The notes: generated from the letters alone by a model not told the origin. A stretch of 64,000 bases of DNA from an uncultured Anaerolineaceae bacterium (GCA_937967805.1 CALBTC010000358.1:1-64000), one strand, 5' to 3'; positions 16,721-27,151 are shown, counted from the first letter of the stretch. Translations and numbers: made by a program.

Positions 16721-19624
16721 TTATCGGCCCATAACCCGAGCCAACGTTTCACACGCCGGACAGCCGCCATTGGCGCGAATCATCGCGTATCCCGCCTGTG
16801 GGTCATCACCCCAATGGGTAAAGTCCACATTAAAGACAATGATCATCCGCACACGGCCTGTATTGGCCGCCACGCTAACCGCCTCTGCCAGCCAGGCGGC
16901 GTGTTGGTCCACAGTAGTCCCCGCCGCCCAACCAAAACGTTCCGGCACGCCACCATAATCTTCGCCCGACAAATAGCCTAACTCCGTAAAGCAAACCGGC
17001 TTGCCCAGTTGAGCATAGACATTGAGAGTTGGCAGTAAGTACCAACTGTAATGGGCGCTGCCTGTAGGATGGCCGGAAACGGTGGAAGGCGAACTGGCAC
17101 CGGCATTGTAATGGGCGCCGATACAGTCGGCATAGTTGGCTCCACCGGCCGCCAGCACACCGGCCATGTAACGATTATCGGCCCAGGCGTTGGTGCCGTT
17201 ATCAAAACCGGTTGGGGCCGGTGCCCCGCTAATGACCATCACGTTGGGATTGGCCGCTTTAATGGCATTGTAGGCGGGTGCCAGCATGTTGTTTACATAA
17301 CTGGCCGGATCGATTTGCCCGGCGGGCCATTCAAAGTCGATGTTCATTTCGTTCCAGACTTCAATCGCGTCCGGCCCCAGCGCCGCCACGCCCGCCAGAA
17401 AATCCACATAAGCGCCAAAGTTAATACTTTCGGGGTAGGTATTTGCGCCGGGAATGCTTAACAATACCTTGAAGCCGGCGGCATGAGCGTTGTTGATGCG
17501 TCCGGCCAGATCATTGGGATTATTCCCTTCGCCCCATTTGTGTTGGAACTTCACCCAGGTCATGCCGGCTGAAGCCATGAGGTGGGGATTGCTAAATGAG
17601 TGGGTTTGCCCGCCTAATTCAAAGCCGCCAACGGCCACCGGCGGCGCCGAAACAGGCGGCGGTGGTCCTGAAGGAGGTGCAGGCGCTGGTGGGGCGGCTG
17701 CCGGAGTTGGTTCGTCTTCTGCTGCAGGTGATGGCGGTGGCGCTTCAGCCACCGTAGTTTCTGACGCAGCCGCAATTGTGTCGGTTGCGTCTGCCAGCGT
17801 ATTAATGTCAAACTCCGGATCGAGATCGACCAGGGAAGCGGCTATCCAGCCGGTTTGTTCGCCATCAATATTTGTGAAGTTGATTTGAAGCCAGTAGCCA
17901 AATTCATCCCGACCGATGATCTCAATTTCGGTATCTTTGAGGATGGGGCCGGGGAATTTGTCATAGCTTTCGGCAGGACCGATGCGCACGTTGGCGTTGC
18001 GCGTCACGATGCCGGTCGTGACCACGGTCTCCTCATCGCTTTCTGCCACTTCTTCCGTTTCTTCGGCCACGGCGATGGTAATGGGCAGCATGCCCAGCGT
18101 GGTGGTCACATCACCGGAAACAAACTCAACCTGAAGGGTAAACTCGCCGGGGTCGGATGTGCCTTCCCAACTGAAGGATGTTTCGCTGCCGCTTTCAGTA
18201 ACGACGACGTTTTCCTCATCATCTAAAACCGTCCAGACGATAGCGGGATCGTCTGTTTGATCTGAATTGGGCAGTTGGATTGGCGTGGTGAAGGCAATGC
18301 CTTGCAGGTTGTGATTTACGGCCGTTTCCATCCGAGCCGCAACGGTAGCCGGGTGCATCAACCAAACTTTGCCTGCTTCGACTGTGTAGTAATAAGCCGA
18401 GCTTACTCCATCCCATTCTACAGTCGAAACATCGCCAGAAAGGACTGCCTCGATTGGCGTTTCCGGCTCAAATTCGGATGCATCAGCCACAAGCTCAACG
18501 TCACCAAAATGCGTGAGCTGATCTTCGGCGGTTAGCTGTGTCCATGTATCATCTGCGTGGATAACGGAGGCAGAGGGAATTAAGGCAACCAGTTTGCGCC
18601 GGTCAATATTGTCTGTAGCCCAGGCAAGCAGCTGATCGACATTTCCTCCTGCTATATACATAGATGGATCGAGAGGGAGCAAGAGATAAACGGTATCGGC
18701 TACTTTGCCCAGTGCAGACCAATCATAGCCCGCAAGCTCGCGCCCCGCGTCTGCATTTTGGGGCACAGCAAGAGTCAGAATAAGATTTTTCTCTGCCGCG
18801 TCCAAAGCCTCAGCTAGATTTTGCACAAATGCAGTGAATGCCGCTTGGTGCTCAGCGTCTACTCCTTGATAGTTCAGGTTGATACCGGCGTACGATTCCA
18901 CCATTTCCACGACCGCTTCTATTTGCGCTGTTTGGGCTGCTTCATCAGCCAGGAATGTGGCCAAAGCTTCCGCGTCAATTTCATCGCTCACATTGGTCAG
19001 TTGCAGGTACGGATTGGCCATGTCTGCGGGGACGTCCGTAAGCGAACCGGCCAATTCGCCATCTGCGTCCAAATGCAGGGTGGTGACGGTGACTTCTGTA
19101 TATTCCTCAGCCCACGTGACGTCTTCGCGCCAGATACCACCCACTGTGATTTCATCGGGGGCTGCCACCTGCACCAACGCAACGGCCTGGAATAAATCCT
19201 GGTTGGCGGTGTGTCGCTGCTGCGTGGCGGCATCGTATTCTGACGGGACAAATACCCAGGATGTGCCGTCCCAACCGTATAAATCGAGCAGGGTCACGTC
19301 AGCATCATCTGGAGTGTTGATGGCAATCTGGCCGGTAACGGCCGTATCTGCATCAACCATATGCACATCACCCACCAGGTTAAGGTGTGCCGGTAAAGGC
19401 TCAATCTCAATTTCTGGCACGGTCTCTATTTCGGCAGCGGTTGGAGCTTCAGTGGGAACGGCCGTTTCTGCCGCCACAGTTTCCGTATTAACCACCGCTT
19501 CATCATTGGGCTGCTGCTCCCGACACCCGGCGATGAGCAAAAAAATGACGGCAACAATGAATAGACGTTTTACGTTTTGGGTGGTGCCATAAAACTTTGC
19601 GATTCGCTTCTCTCCCACGATCAT
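16721..19624 (-). CDS. Lipoprotein with GH18-like, SH3 and cellulase-like glycosidase domains
   Basis: 967 residues. The signal peptide ends in lipobox LLIAGC (about residues 29-34), followed by an acidic/Thr-rich spacer. About residues 195-450 look like a GH18 barrel, but the motif equivalent to DxxDxDxE reads AGINLNYQG: both key Asp and the catalytic Glu are replaced (N, Q), so this half is probably non-catalytic and may bind peptidoglycan or chitin-like glycan. Residues 534-600 are an SH3b domain (NVRIGPAESYDKF). A Pro-rich linker (620-665) leads to a C-terminal (beta/alpha)8 domain with EVWNEMNI (acid/base Glu, about 755) and CFTELGYLSGED (nucleophile Glu, about 877). That pattern fits clan GH-A. 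Likely a surface-anchored cell-wall or exopolysaccharide hydrolase. GGAGG lies just before ATG 19624. Confidence 0.82.
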   Translation of the reverse strand: MIVGEKRIAKFYGTTQNVKRLFIVAVIFLLIAGCREQQPNDEAVVNTETVAAETAVPTEAPTAAEIETVPEIEIEPLPAHLNLVGDVHMVDADTAVTGQIAINTPDDADVTLLDLYGWDGTSWVFVPSEYDAATQQRHTANQDLFQAVALVQVAAPDEITVGGIWREDVTWAEEYTEVTVTTLHLDADGELAGSLTDVPADMANPYLQLTNVSDEIDAEALATFLADEAAQTAQIEAVVEMVESYAGINLNYQGVDAEHQAAFTAFVQNLAEALDAAEKNLILTLAVPQNADAGRELAGYDWSALGKVADTVYLLLPLDPSMYIAGGNVDQLLAWATDNIDRRKLVALIPSASVIHADDTWTQLTAEDQLTHFGDVELVADASEFEPETPIEAVLSGDVSTVEWDGVSSAYYYTVEAGKVWLMHPATVAARMETAVNHNLQGIAFTTPIQLPNSDQTDDPAIVWTVLDDEENVVVTESGSETSFSWEGTSDPGEFTLQVEFVSGDVTTTLGMLPITIAVAEETEEVAESDEETVVTTGIVTRNANVRIGPAESYDKFPGPILKDTEIEIIGRDEFGYWLQINFTNIDGEQTGWIAASLVDLDPEFDINTLADATDTIAAASETTVAEAPPPSPAAEDEPTPAAAPPAPAPPSGPPPPVSAPPVAVGGFELGGQTHSFSNPHLMASAGMTWVKFQHKWGEGNNPNDLAGRINNAHAAGFKVLLSIPGANTYPESINFGAYVDFLAGVAALGPDAIEVWNEMNIDFEWPAGQIDPASYVNNMLAPAYNAIKAANPNVMVISGAPAPTGFDNGTNAWADNRYMAGVLAAGGANYADCIGAHYNAGASSPSTVSGHPTGSAHYSWYLLPTLNVYAQLGKPVCFTELGYLSGEDYGGVPERFGWAAGTTVDQHAAWLAEAVSVAANTGRVRMIIVFNVDFTHWGDDPQAGYAMIRANGGCPACETLARVMGR

Positions 19625-19907
19625 CCACCTCCGTGATCCCTTGATATGGTTTTATTGTTTTTGAACAAACATCTGTTGTGGTTTGCTTAATGGCTACCAA
19701 TACGCAAGCGGGGAGATTTTAACACAGGCTCAATTTGATCGGTAACAAACCGAAAAAAGGGTAAGGTTAACGCAAACTCAGCACTCCGGCGGGAAGCAGA
19801 CCACGAAATAGAGAAATAGACTCGCACTTTCTGTTAAACTTGCATTATTACTTTCACAGTTTCATCAGCAACTATCAATTCATTATGGGTTATGAGAGAT
19901 AAATGAA

Positions 19908-21968
19908 ATGACCGAAAAATCGCACGAAAATCATGATGAGCAGGGCGAACATAAACAACATAAAAACCACAATGGTCACGGCGGGCATGGTGGACACGGC
20001 GGCCACGAGGGGCACGAAATAATGTTTCGCAACCGCTTTTGGATATCGCTGGTTCTAAGCATTCCCGTTCTCTTTTTTAGCTCAGCCATTCAAAACTGGC
20101 TGGGGTACACCGCCCCTACCTTCCCCGGCAGCAGTTGGATTACGCCGGTGCTGGCCGTGGTCATCTTTTTCTATGGCGGCCTGCCCTTCTTGCAAATGGC
20201 CGTCGGGGAACTGCGTGACCGGCAGCCGGGCATGATGACTCTCATCTCCCTGGCCATCACCGTCGCTTTTGTCTACAGCATTGCCACGCTGTTTGTTGAT
20301 CTGGGCGAAAGCTTCTTTTGGGAGCTGGTGACGCTGATTGACGTGATGCTGCTAGGTCACTGGCTGGAGATGCGCAGCGTGCGCCAGGCGTCCGGCGCGC
20401 TGGATGAACTGGCCAAGCTCATGCCTGACGAGGCGGAGCGCATTGGGCCAGAAGGCGAGACGGAAAAAGTATCCGTCTCCGAACTGCAAACTGGCGACAA
20501 GGTACTGGTGCGTCCTGGTGGCAGCATCCCGGCTGACGGCGAGGTGTATGAGGGCCGTTCAGATGTGAATGAAGCGATGATCACCGGTGAATCGAAGCTG
20601 GTGAAGAAGGAGCCGGGCAGCCAGGCGATTGGCGGCACGGTCAACGAAGGCAGCGGCAGCCTGCGCATTGAGGTTACGGCTACGGGTGATGATACAGCGC
20701 TTTCCGGCATCATGCGGCTGGTAAAGGAAGCGCAGGAAAGTAAATCCAAAACGCAGCTTCTGGCCGACCGGGCGGCGGCGTATCTGTTTTATGCCGCTTT
20801 GGCGGCGGCGATCATCACGGCCGTTATCTGGATTATCGCCACCGATTTTGACGTGGATGTGTTAAAGCGGGTGGTCACCGTGTTGGTGATTGCCTGTCCC
20901 CATGCGCTGGGGCTGGCCGTACCGCTGGTGGTGGCTCTCACTACCGCCATCTCGGCCCGCAACGGCATTCTGGTGCGGGACCGGCTGGCGTTGGAAGCGG
21001 CCCGCGAGCTGGACACGATCATTTTTGACAAAACCGGCACGCTGACCAAAGGGGAGCAGGGCGTGGTCGATTTTATCGTGCAGGAAGACAGTTCTGAAGA
21101 GGAAGCGCTGGCGCTGGCGGCTGGTTTGGAAAGTGATTCCGAACATGTCATTGCCCAGGCAATTGTAGCGGCGGCCCAGGAGCGGGACGTGGAACCAACC
21201 GGTGTGAGCGACTTTGAAGCGTTGAAAGGTCGTGGCGTAAAAGGGATGGTGGAAGGAACGGCCGTTTACGCCGGCGGCCCCCGCTTACTGGAACATCTGA
21301 AAATTCAACTGCCGGACGCCATTGACAACTTCAGCCAGGAAGCCGGTGAAAAAGGACAGGCCGTCATCTACCTCATTCGTGGTGAAGCGGTCATTGCCGC
21401 CTTTGCCCTGGCCGACGTTATTCGCGAGGAGAGTCGCGAGGCGATCCGCAAGCTGCATGAGATGGGCTTGGAGGTTGCCATGCTCACCGGCGACAGCCAG
21501 GACGTGGCCAAAGCCGTTGCTGAAGAGCTCAACATCGACCGGTACTTTGCCGAGGTTTTGCCCGAAGACAAGGACAAAAAGGTAAGCGAGCTGCAAAAAC
21601 AGGGCAAAAAAGTAGCCATGGTGGGTGACGGCGTCAACGACGCGCCGGCCCTGACCCGCGCCGACATCGGTATTGCCATCGGCAGCGGCACGGACGTGGC
21701 CGTTGAGTCTGCCGGACTGATTCTGGTGCAGTCTAATCCGCTGGACGTGGTGAAGATTATTGAGCTAAGCCAGGCCAGCCAGCGCAAGATGGTGCAAAAC
21801 ATCTGGTGGGCAGCAGGATACAACATCGTTGCTATTCCGCTGGCGGCGGGGGCGTTGGCGCCGTGGGGAATCAATATGCCCCCGGCGGTGGGTGCGCTGG
21901 TGATGTCGCTAAGCACCATCATCGTGGCCATTAACGCCCAAACGCTGCGCCGCATCTCATTTGCCTGA
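19908..21968 (+). CDS. copB: Copper-translocating P-type ATPase, P1B-3 (CopB) type
   Basis: 686 residues. A His-rich N-terminus (residues 4-37, repeats of HGGHGG) replaces the Cys-type metal-binding domains of CopA. The membrane metal site is CPH ([13 protein letters not shown], about residues 329-341), the P1B-3 signature for Cu(II)/Ag(I) export. The phosphorylation site DKTGTLTKG is near residue 375 and the hinge [10 protein letters not shown] near 577; TGES is the actuator loop. About eight membrane helices. No CsoR or CopZ neighbour, so regulation is not visible. It is divergent from the glycosidase-like gene; the 283-bp spacer should hold both promoters. Confidence 0.94.
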   Translation: MTEKSHENHDEQGEHKQHKNHNGHGGHGGHGGHEGHEIMFRNRFWISLVLSIPVLFFSSAIQNWLGYTAPTFPGSSWITPVLAVVIFFYGGLPFLQMAVGELRDRQPGMMTLISLAITVAFVYSIATLFVDLGESFFWELVTLIDVMLLGHWLEMRSVRQASGALDELAKLMPDEAERIGPEGETEKVSVSELQTGDKVLVRPGGSIPADGEVYEGRSDVNEAMITGESKLVKKEPGSQAIGGTVNEGSGSLRIEVTATGDDTALSGIMRLVKEAQESKSKTQLLADRAAAYLFYAALAAAIITAVIWIIATDFDVDVLKRVVTVLVIACPHALGLAVPLVVALTTAISARNGILVRDRLALEAARELDTIIFDKTGTLTKGEQGVVDFIVQEDSSEEEALALAAGLESDSEHVIAQAIVAAAQERDVEPTGVSDFEALKGRGVKGMVEGTAVYAGGPRLLEHLKIQLPDAIDNFSQEAGEKGQAVIYLIRGEAVIAAFALADVIREESREAIRKLHEMGLEVAMLTGDSQDVAKAVAEELNIDRYFAEVLPEDKDKKVSELQKQGKKVAMVGDGVNDAPALTRADIGIAIGSGTDVAVESAGLILVQSNPLDVVKIIELSQASQRKMVQNIWWAAGYNIVAIPLAAGALAPWGINMPPAVGALVMSLSTIIVAINAQTLRRISFA

Positions 21969-21996
21969 TCAGCTGCCTGAAGGTTGCAGTTAATAC

Positions 21997-22093
21997 CTAT
22001 CCGAATATTGGCCACAGAGTTCACAGAGATTCTTGAGCTTGGTCTCAAGTGCGCTATCTTCTCTTTTTACTCTGTGGCTTTTTCGGATAGATT
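21997..22093. repeat. CTATCCGAATATTGGCCACAG long inverted repeat, copy 1
   Basis: The outer arms CTATCCGAATATTGGCCAC (left) and GTGGCTTTTTCGGATAG (right) pair with small bulges around a variable middle, which contains TTGGTCTCAA and TATCTTCTCTTTTT. The same element is at 63752-63839. It separates the convergent copB and phosphodiesterase genes. Confidence 0.8.
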
Positions 22094-22094
22094 T

Positions 22095-23603
22095 TTAATC
22101 TGAGGCCTCCAGGCAGGCAGTGCAAAGGGAGGCCACGTCGGTAATTCGAGGCAACCGCGGAATGTCCACCTTTGGGGGAGCACCGGCAACAAAAAGAGGG
22201 GCTTGAGAATCTTGTTTGTGCAGGGAGGCGTGGGAGCCACCATCGGCGTAGAGTTCAATTTCTGGAATCATCAGCTCATGTCCAATTTTGGCTGTGATCC
22301 AGATATGGCCGCTGGTTTTGCTGTCTAGAGCGCCGGCGATGCGCTCGAAGGCGTTGGGATAGTCAGGAAAGGTGAGTTGATTGTCTTGTAGACGGCCGTC
22401 TACCACTGCCAAATCTCCCTGCCAAGCCCAGCGATTGTTATACCTGTCAAGAACCGAGTCATTGTTATCATCGTTGTCACGCCAGAAATGCAGTTGGCCT
22501 TGCGCAGTTCGCACAATATAGCCACCGTCATCTTCTACAAGGTCCGCACGATATATAAGCTGATCGATACGAGATTCTGCTAATAACAGCTCGCAAACAG
22601 CCTCAACTGCCTCAGATGTCACAGTTTTCAGGTAAAGGTGGGCCGCCCGTAAATTGGGGCAAGCGATGATATCCTCTTCATCCTGCCAGACCTGGCCCGC
22701 CTTGGCCACCTTATGCCCTGTAAGCACCTCTGCCAGGTTAATACCCTCTTCATCTTCCGGTGAGGTGGTGGCGCTTTGTGAATGGTCGCCGGTGATGATA
22801 AGAGTAAACTGTTGCAAGAAATTATCCAAGCCATCGTAAGCGGCAAACAGATTGCCCAACATCTCATCGATGCCGTCTAAATGTCTGTGTGCCTCTGCCG
22901 GTCCATCATCGTGAGCCCGGTAATCATTTTCTGAGAAGTAAGCCAGGGTAAAATCAGGGAACTCATCTATGTCTGCCAACTGCAGCACCAAATCCGCACT
23001 GCTTTCATCACGAAAACCAAACCACTCTGTGATGCCCGTATAGTTGGCTTCAACCTCTAAATTATCAGGATCGGCCAGCAGATCGCCTAAGAGTAATATC
23101 TCAGGCCCCTTCACGGTGGTGGAGCCAGGCAAGTTAGGAATCCATTCCAAAAGCAAGGGGACATTCACTTTATGAGCAACATCGCCGCGATAAACGGGGA
23201 AATTAATGGAGGCTGTTTTTCGGCCGTTTCTTTCCAGCTTCTGAAAAAGGGTGGGTACCTGCAAGTAGGTGTTGTTCATTTCCAGCAGGAACTCTTTAAA
23301 ATAGGTGCCTAAACCTTTTTCGAGCAACACCCCTAAACTGCCGCTAAAGTAGACGATTTTTTTTGCTTCATCATCATACCAGTGGGAAGCAATAATTCCG
23401 TGTTTGGCCGGATACTGCCCGGTGATAATGCTGGTGAGAGCGGCATGGGTAATGGAGGGAAAGATGCTGACGCACTGTTCCCGCAGCACACCTGCCTCTT
23501 TTAATTTTTGGAAGTTGGGGTAACGGCCGTCTGCCATTTCCGAAAATAAACAGGGAGCCGTCAACGCATCAATTATTAGTAAAAGTACTCGTTTTTCACT
23601 CAT
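22095..23603 (-). CDS. Alkaline phosphatase family protein (nucleotide pyrophosphatase/phosphodiesterase)
   Basis: 502 residues of the alkaline phosphatase superfamily. Metal and nucleophile landmarks: VLLLIIDAL (Asp 13), FPSITHAALTSIITGQYP with the Thr nucleophile (about residue 52), AYFSENDYRAHDDG (Asp and His, near 225-232), ITGDHSQ (about residue 270) and a late His in SHASLHKQD. No signal peptide, so probably cytoplasmic. It would hydrolyse phosphodiester or phosphonate bonds; the substrate is not identifiable. It stands alone and is divergent from the pyrophosphatase gene. Confidence 0.88.
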   Translation of the reverse strand: MSEKRVLLLIIDALTAPCLFSEMADGRYPNFQKLKEAGVLREQCVSIFPSITHAALTSIITGQYPAKHGIIASHWYDDEAKKIVYFSGSLGVLLEKGLGTYFKEFLLEMNNTYLQVPTLFQKLERNGRKTASINFPVYRGDVAHKVNVPLLLEWIPNLPGSTTVKGPEILLLGDLLADPDNLEVEANYTGITEWFGFRDESSADLVLQLADIDEFPDFTLAYFSENDYRAHDDGPAEAHRHLDGIDEMLGNLFAAYDGLDNFLQQFTLIITGDHSQSATTSPEDEEGINLAEVLTGHKVAKAGQVWQDEEDIIACPNLRAAHLYLKTVTSEAVEAVCELLLAESRIDQLIYRADLVEDDGGYIVRTAQGQLHFWRDNDDNNDSVLDRYNNRWAWQGDLAVVDGRLQDNQLTFPDYPNAFERIAGALDSKTSGHIWITAKIGHELMIPEIELYADGGSHASLHKQDSQAPLFVAGAPPKVDIPRLPRITDVASLCTACLEASD

Positions 23604-23722
23604 TTCCTATAATCTATCTGGCAAAAATCAAATATTCATGTGCCCTGGTATAGTTAGCAGGTACAGGTCAGACACATTTTGTGAAGCAAAAAAAGCAGCG
23701 CTAATACATTGGAGAAAAAAAG

Positions 23723-24244
23723 ATGAACTTATGGCATGACGTCAACATCGGACCAAACCCACCGGAGCTAATAAACATTATTGTTGAAATTCCTCACAAT
23801 ACCCGAAACAAATATGAACTGGATCATGAAACAGGCTTTTTTCGGCTGGACCGCGTGTTGAACTCTTCCCTTCATTACCCGGCTGACTATGGCTTGATTC
23901 CCCAGACGTTGTATGACGATGGTGATCCATTAGACGCCATGATCTTGATCCGACAGCCAACCTTTCCTGGATGCGTGGTGACCGCCCGTCCCATTGGTAT
24001 TTTCCGTATGCGCGACCAGGGTAAGCTCGATGACAAAATTTTGGCGGTGCCGGAGCATGACTCGATTTATAGAGATTTCCAGGGTCTGGAAAATGTGCCG
24101 CAGCAGCAGCTAGACGAGATCGCCCATTTTTTTACCCATTATAAAGATTTAGAAAAGAAAAACGTGGCGGCCATTGGTTGGGAATCCCGAGAAGTTGCCC
24201 ACGACCGCATACGCCATGCGCAGGCATTGTACGCAGACCTTTAG
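23723..24244 (+). CDS. ppa: Inorganic pyrophosphatase, family I
   Basis: 173 residues, standard size for a prokaryotic family I enzyme hydrolysing PPi to two phosphates with Mg2+. Landmarks: NKYELDHETGFFRLDRVL, HYPADYGLIPQTLYDDGDPLD with the DDGDPLD metal-binding signature (about residues 72-78), and KLDDKILAVP. The C-terminal HFFTHYKDLEKK is also typical. GGAG lies 8 nt before ATG 23723. Soluble, housekeeping, single-gene unit. Confidence 0.95.
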   Translation: MNLWHDVNIGPNPPELINIIVEIPHNTRNKYELDHETGFFRLDRVLNSSLHYPADYGLIPQTLYDDGDPLDAMILIRQPTFPGCVVTARPIGIFRMRDQGKLDDKILAVPEHDSIYRDFQGLENVPQQQLDEIAHFFTHYKDLEKKNVAAIGWESREVAHDRIRHAQALYADL

Positions 24245-24506
24245 AGCGGCTGCTGCTATGGCTGTGGCAAAGAGCGTAATCCTTTTATGCCAATTATGTA
24301 TCGCTGATATATACCCTTATCCATATGGAACTCCGCGCCTAGTTTGTACAATGCCCCTAGATTGGCCGCTTGCTAAATGGAAAGCGGCAAACCTCTTCCG
24401 AAGCAGCTTGATTTACTAAATTTAACAAGGTAGGGAGCAACTATCGCTTCGGTTGGCAAATTAATTTTGCACCCACACCAATCAGACACCAAGTATGGAG
24501 GTAAAC

Positions 24507-24713
24507 GTGAACAAAGATATTTTGAAAGGAAAGTGGAATCAGTTTAAAGGCGAGATTCAACAAGAATGGGGTAAATTGACCAACGATGATATGGACATCA
24601 TTAACGGTGAGTATGACAAGCTGGTTGGCCGCATTCAAGAGCGGTACGGCCGTACCCGTGAAGAAGCGGAGCGCGAAGTAAACCGTTACTTTGAGCGCCA
24701 TCCGGCTTACTAA
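24507..24713 (+). CDS. csbD: CsbD family stress protein
   Basis: 68 residues from GTG 24507, chosen because GGAGGT (24497-24502) lies just before it and the leader MNKDILKGKWNQFKG is the family start; an ATG at 24495 lies before that ribosome binding site. WGKLTNDDMDIINGEYDKLVGRIQERYG is typical of these small hydrophilic proteins, induced by general stress in many bacteria. Molecular role unknown. A clear terminator hairpin follows. Confidence 0.9.
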   Translation: MNKDILKGKWNQFKGEIQQEWGKLTNDDMDIINGEYDKLVGRIQERYGRTREEAEREVNRYFERHPAY

Positions 24714-24735
24714 TTTTCCCTGACAGCAAACAATT

Positions 24736-24776
24736 AACGGCAAGGTGTATGGAGAACAACCATATACCTTGCCGTT
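24736..24776 (+). terminator. Terminator hairpin after csbD
   Basis: Arms AACGGCAAGGTGTATGG and CCATATACCTTGCCGTT pair over 17 bp (one G-U) around a 7-nt loop, followed by GCATTTTAAC. It lies 22 bp after the csbD stop. Confidence 0.8.
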
Positions 24777-24824
24777 GCATTTTAACATGGAGCGCACAAT
24801 GGAACTGAAGAGACAGCAGATAGA

Positions 24825-25970
24825 ATGAGCGGATCATCGCAGCAATCGCTGCGCGATAATTTTGTAAAGCATACCTTAATCGTTATTGGATTGGTAACGG
24901 CCGTTACCTTACTCCTTATTCTAGCCTGGCAAATAATTGATGTTTTTGTCCTGCTGTTTGCCGGGATTTTATTAGGTGTCCTGCTGACCAGTTTGAGCGG
25001 TTGGGTACGAGAACATACGCCGCTTTCCCACCGGCAGGCATTGGCCGTGATCACGCTGCTGTTGGTGGTGCTGCTGGTGGCCGTCGGTTCGTTTGCTGTG
25101 CCAAATCTGGTAACGCAAAGCGAGCAGTTGGGCCGCAACTTGCAAGAATCTATCAATGACCTACAGACAACGCTGGAGGGCCAAAGCTGGGCACAGCCAA
25201 TTCTTAATCTACTACCTGATCCTGAACAGTTGAGTAACTCATCCGGCGCCATTTTTAGCCAGATATCCAGCCTTTTTTCACGCACGTTCAACATGTTCAC
25301 CAACCTGGTCGTCATTCTTTTTGTGGGATTCTACCTGGCATTTGAACCAGATTTGTATGCCAATGGCGTTATCAAGCTTGTGCCCAAGGGCCAACGACAA
25401 CGCGCCGGTGAATTGTTAGACGAGATTGCCTACACGCTGCGCTGGTGGCTGGCTGGACGTTTTGCTTCCATGTTCCTGGTTGGTGTCTTGTCTGTTGTGG
25501 GGCTCGCCCTGCTGGGTGTGCCACTAGCATTTATTTTGGGCGTGCTTACCGGCGCGCTGGCCTTTATTCCGATCATTGGCCCGGTATTGGGGGTAATCCC
25601 ACCAATGCTGATCGCCTTTACCAACAGTCCCGCCCAGGCGCTCTATGTCTTTTTGCTGTACACGGGTATTCAGGTCGTCGAAAGCTACTTTATTACGCCG
25701 CTGATTCAGCGGAAGACTGTGGCGCTGCCACCGGTGCTGCTGATCATCTCCCAGGTGATCTTTGGCGTTTTCTTTAATTTTATCGGTGTTGCTATCGCGG
25801 CTCCTGTGTCGGCTACGCTCATCGTGGCCACAAAAATATTGTATGTAAAAGATGTGCTTGGCGACCACGAGATTGAGCTGCTAAAAGAAAATCCGGAGCC
25901 ACATTTTGCCGCCAGCCAAAAAGCAGCACAAAGCAAACCGCGTGAACAATACCGTCCTAGAGAATCGTAG
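24825..25970 (+). CDS. AI-2E family transporter
   Basis: 381 residues. About eight membrane helices: two N-terminal, one around residue 80, then a soluble loop of about 60 residues (NLQESINDLQTTLEGQSW...), and five C-terminal. Family motifs: LAFIPIIGPVLGVIPP (about residues 245-260) and VESYFITPLIQRKTVALPP (about 285-303). Despite the name, members act as exporters or antiporters with varied substrates. It is followed 20 bp later by a BrkB-family gene, so the two may be one transcript. Confidence 0.9.
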   Translation: MSGSSQQSLRDNFVKHTLIVIGLVTAVTLLLILAWQIIDVFVLLFAGILLGVLLTSLSGWVREHTPLSHRQALAVITLLLVVLLVAVGSFAVPNLVTQSEQLGRNLQESINDLQTTLEGQSWAQPILNLLPDPEQLSNSSGAIFSQISSLFSRTFNMFTNLVVILFVGFYLAFEPDLYANGVIKLVPKGQRQRAGELLDEIAYTLRWWLAGRFASMFLVGVLSVVGLALLGVPLAFILGVLTGALAFIPIIGPVLGVIPPMLIAFTNSPAQALYVFLLYTGIQVVESYFITPLIQRKTVALPPVLLIISQVIFGVFFNFIGVAIAAPVSATLIVATKILYVKDVLGDHEIELLKENPEPHFAASQKAAQSKPREQYRPRES

Positions 25971-25990
25971 TCCGTTAATTTTGTCGGAGG

Positions 25991-26917
25991 TTGGTTGAAA
26001 TTAAGCTACTTAAACGAACATTCAAGGAATGGCGAGAGGATAAAGCCTCCCGGCTGGCAGCCGCCCTGGCATTCTTTGCCGTGCTTTCCATTCCACCGCT
26101 GCTGGTTCTAATCATTATGGTTGTGGGCCAATTTACCGGCGGCGAAGCTACCCGGCAGGCCATTGAGCAGCAGGTTGAGCAGGTGGTGGGGTCACAAGGT
26201 GCCGGCGCCATTGAGATGATCTTAGATGCGGCCAGCCAGCCCACCGGCCTCTCGCTGGCGGCGCTCACCAGTGTGGCCGTTTTGCTGTTTACTGCCTCAA
26301 ACGTTTTTGTGCAATTACAAGATGCGCTGAACACCGTCTGGAACGTCATGCCTGATCCGGAACAAGGCATCATGAACACCCTCCAAAAGAGGGCCATCTC
26401 ATTTGTAATGATATTGGCAATAGGGGTTTTGTTTTTAATTTTGCTGCTGCTTAGTTCTGTTGTGGCCTTTTTAGGCAGTCAGATTAATGAGGTGCTGCCC
26501 GGTTCGCTGCCCGTTTTTCAGGTATTGAATGTGGTTTTGGGCTTGCTGTTGTTGACGGGTGTATTTGCCCTCCTCTTCAAAACGGTGCCCGATGTGACAA
26601 TTGCCTGGCGTGATGTAGGGCTGGGTGCGGCCGTTACGGCCGTTCTCTTTGTGCTCGGTGCGTTTGGCATGGGTTTTTACCTGCGCATTAGCGATCCGGC
26701 TTCTAGTTACGGTGCCGCCGGTTCGCTGATTGTTTTGATGATTTGGATCTACTACTCGGCTCAAATTTTCTTTCTGGGAGCCGAATTTACGCAGGTGTAT
26801 GCCAACATGTACGGCTCAGACATTGTTCCTGAGGAAGGTGCGGTACGCATTCGCAAAGTGACAGGACCCGCGCCTGGGCAAAAGGAGTCTTCCGAGCCGC
26901 AAAGAGAAGCCAATTAG
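25991..26917 (+). CDS. YihY/virulence factor BrkB family membrane protein
   Basis: 308 residues with six helices. It has the family opening FKEWREDKASRLAAALAFF and SIPPLLVLIIMVVGQF, and the C-terminal ASSYGAAGSLIVLMIWIYYSAQIFFLGAEFTQVYA. The only in-frame start near the ribosome binding site is TTG 25991, directly abutting CGGAGG. That spacing is very short, so the true initiation point is uncertain. Function of the family is unresolved (once mis-assigned as RNase BN). Confidence 0.88.
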   Translation: MVEIKLLKRTFKEWREDKASRLAAALAFFAVLSIPPLLVLIIMVVGQFTGGEATRQAIEQQVEQVVGSQGAGAIEMILDAASQPTGLSLAALTSVAVLLFTASNVFVQLQDALNTVWNVMPDPEQGIMNTLQKRAISFVMILAIGVLFLILLLLSSVVAFLGSQINEVLPGSLPVFQVLNVVLGLLLLTGVFALLFKTVPDVTIAWRDVGLGAAVTAVLFVLGAFGMGFYLRISDPASSYGAAGSLIVLMIWIYYSAQIFFLGAEFTQVYANMYGSDIVPEEGAVRIRKVTGPAPGQKESSEPQREAN

Positions 26918-27092
26918 CTTAACCCAGGCTGCTTTATGGATGCATGAAAGGGTGATTTCCCGGCAAAAGCCCAAAAAGAGACAAAGAATATATCCGGCTT
27001 GTGCCCTGGTTGGCTAGCGAGGCATATTGCCTTTTGAGGTCGTTCCACCGTACAGTAAATGAAAATCCGCAGTTTGGTGCAAATTGCGCACA

Positions 27093-27130
27093 GGTTGTTT
27101 CTCTGCGCCTCCGCGCCTCTGCGTTAAATT
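27093..27130. repeat. CTCTGCGCCTCCGCGCC spacer tract
   Basis: A short GC-rich tract of the same type as 1324-1358 in inverse orientation (TCTGCGCCTCCGCGCCTCT, then GCGTTAA), just upstream of the chaB-like gene. Confidence 0.55.
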
Positions 27131-27151
27131 ATTTGTTGAAGGAGAAACCAG

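Noticed and set aside
18879..19592. Plus-strand Ser/Thr/Ala-rich 237-codon frame
   Set aside because: Antisense to the acidic, Ala/Glu/Thr-rich N-terminal part of the 967-residue lipoprotein.
26918..27151. tRNA or small RNA gene in the spacer before chaB
   Set aside because: No cloverleaf, T-loop or CCA-proximal pattern could be found; it holds only a spacer repeat.
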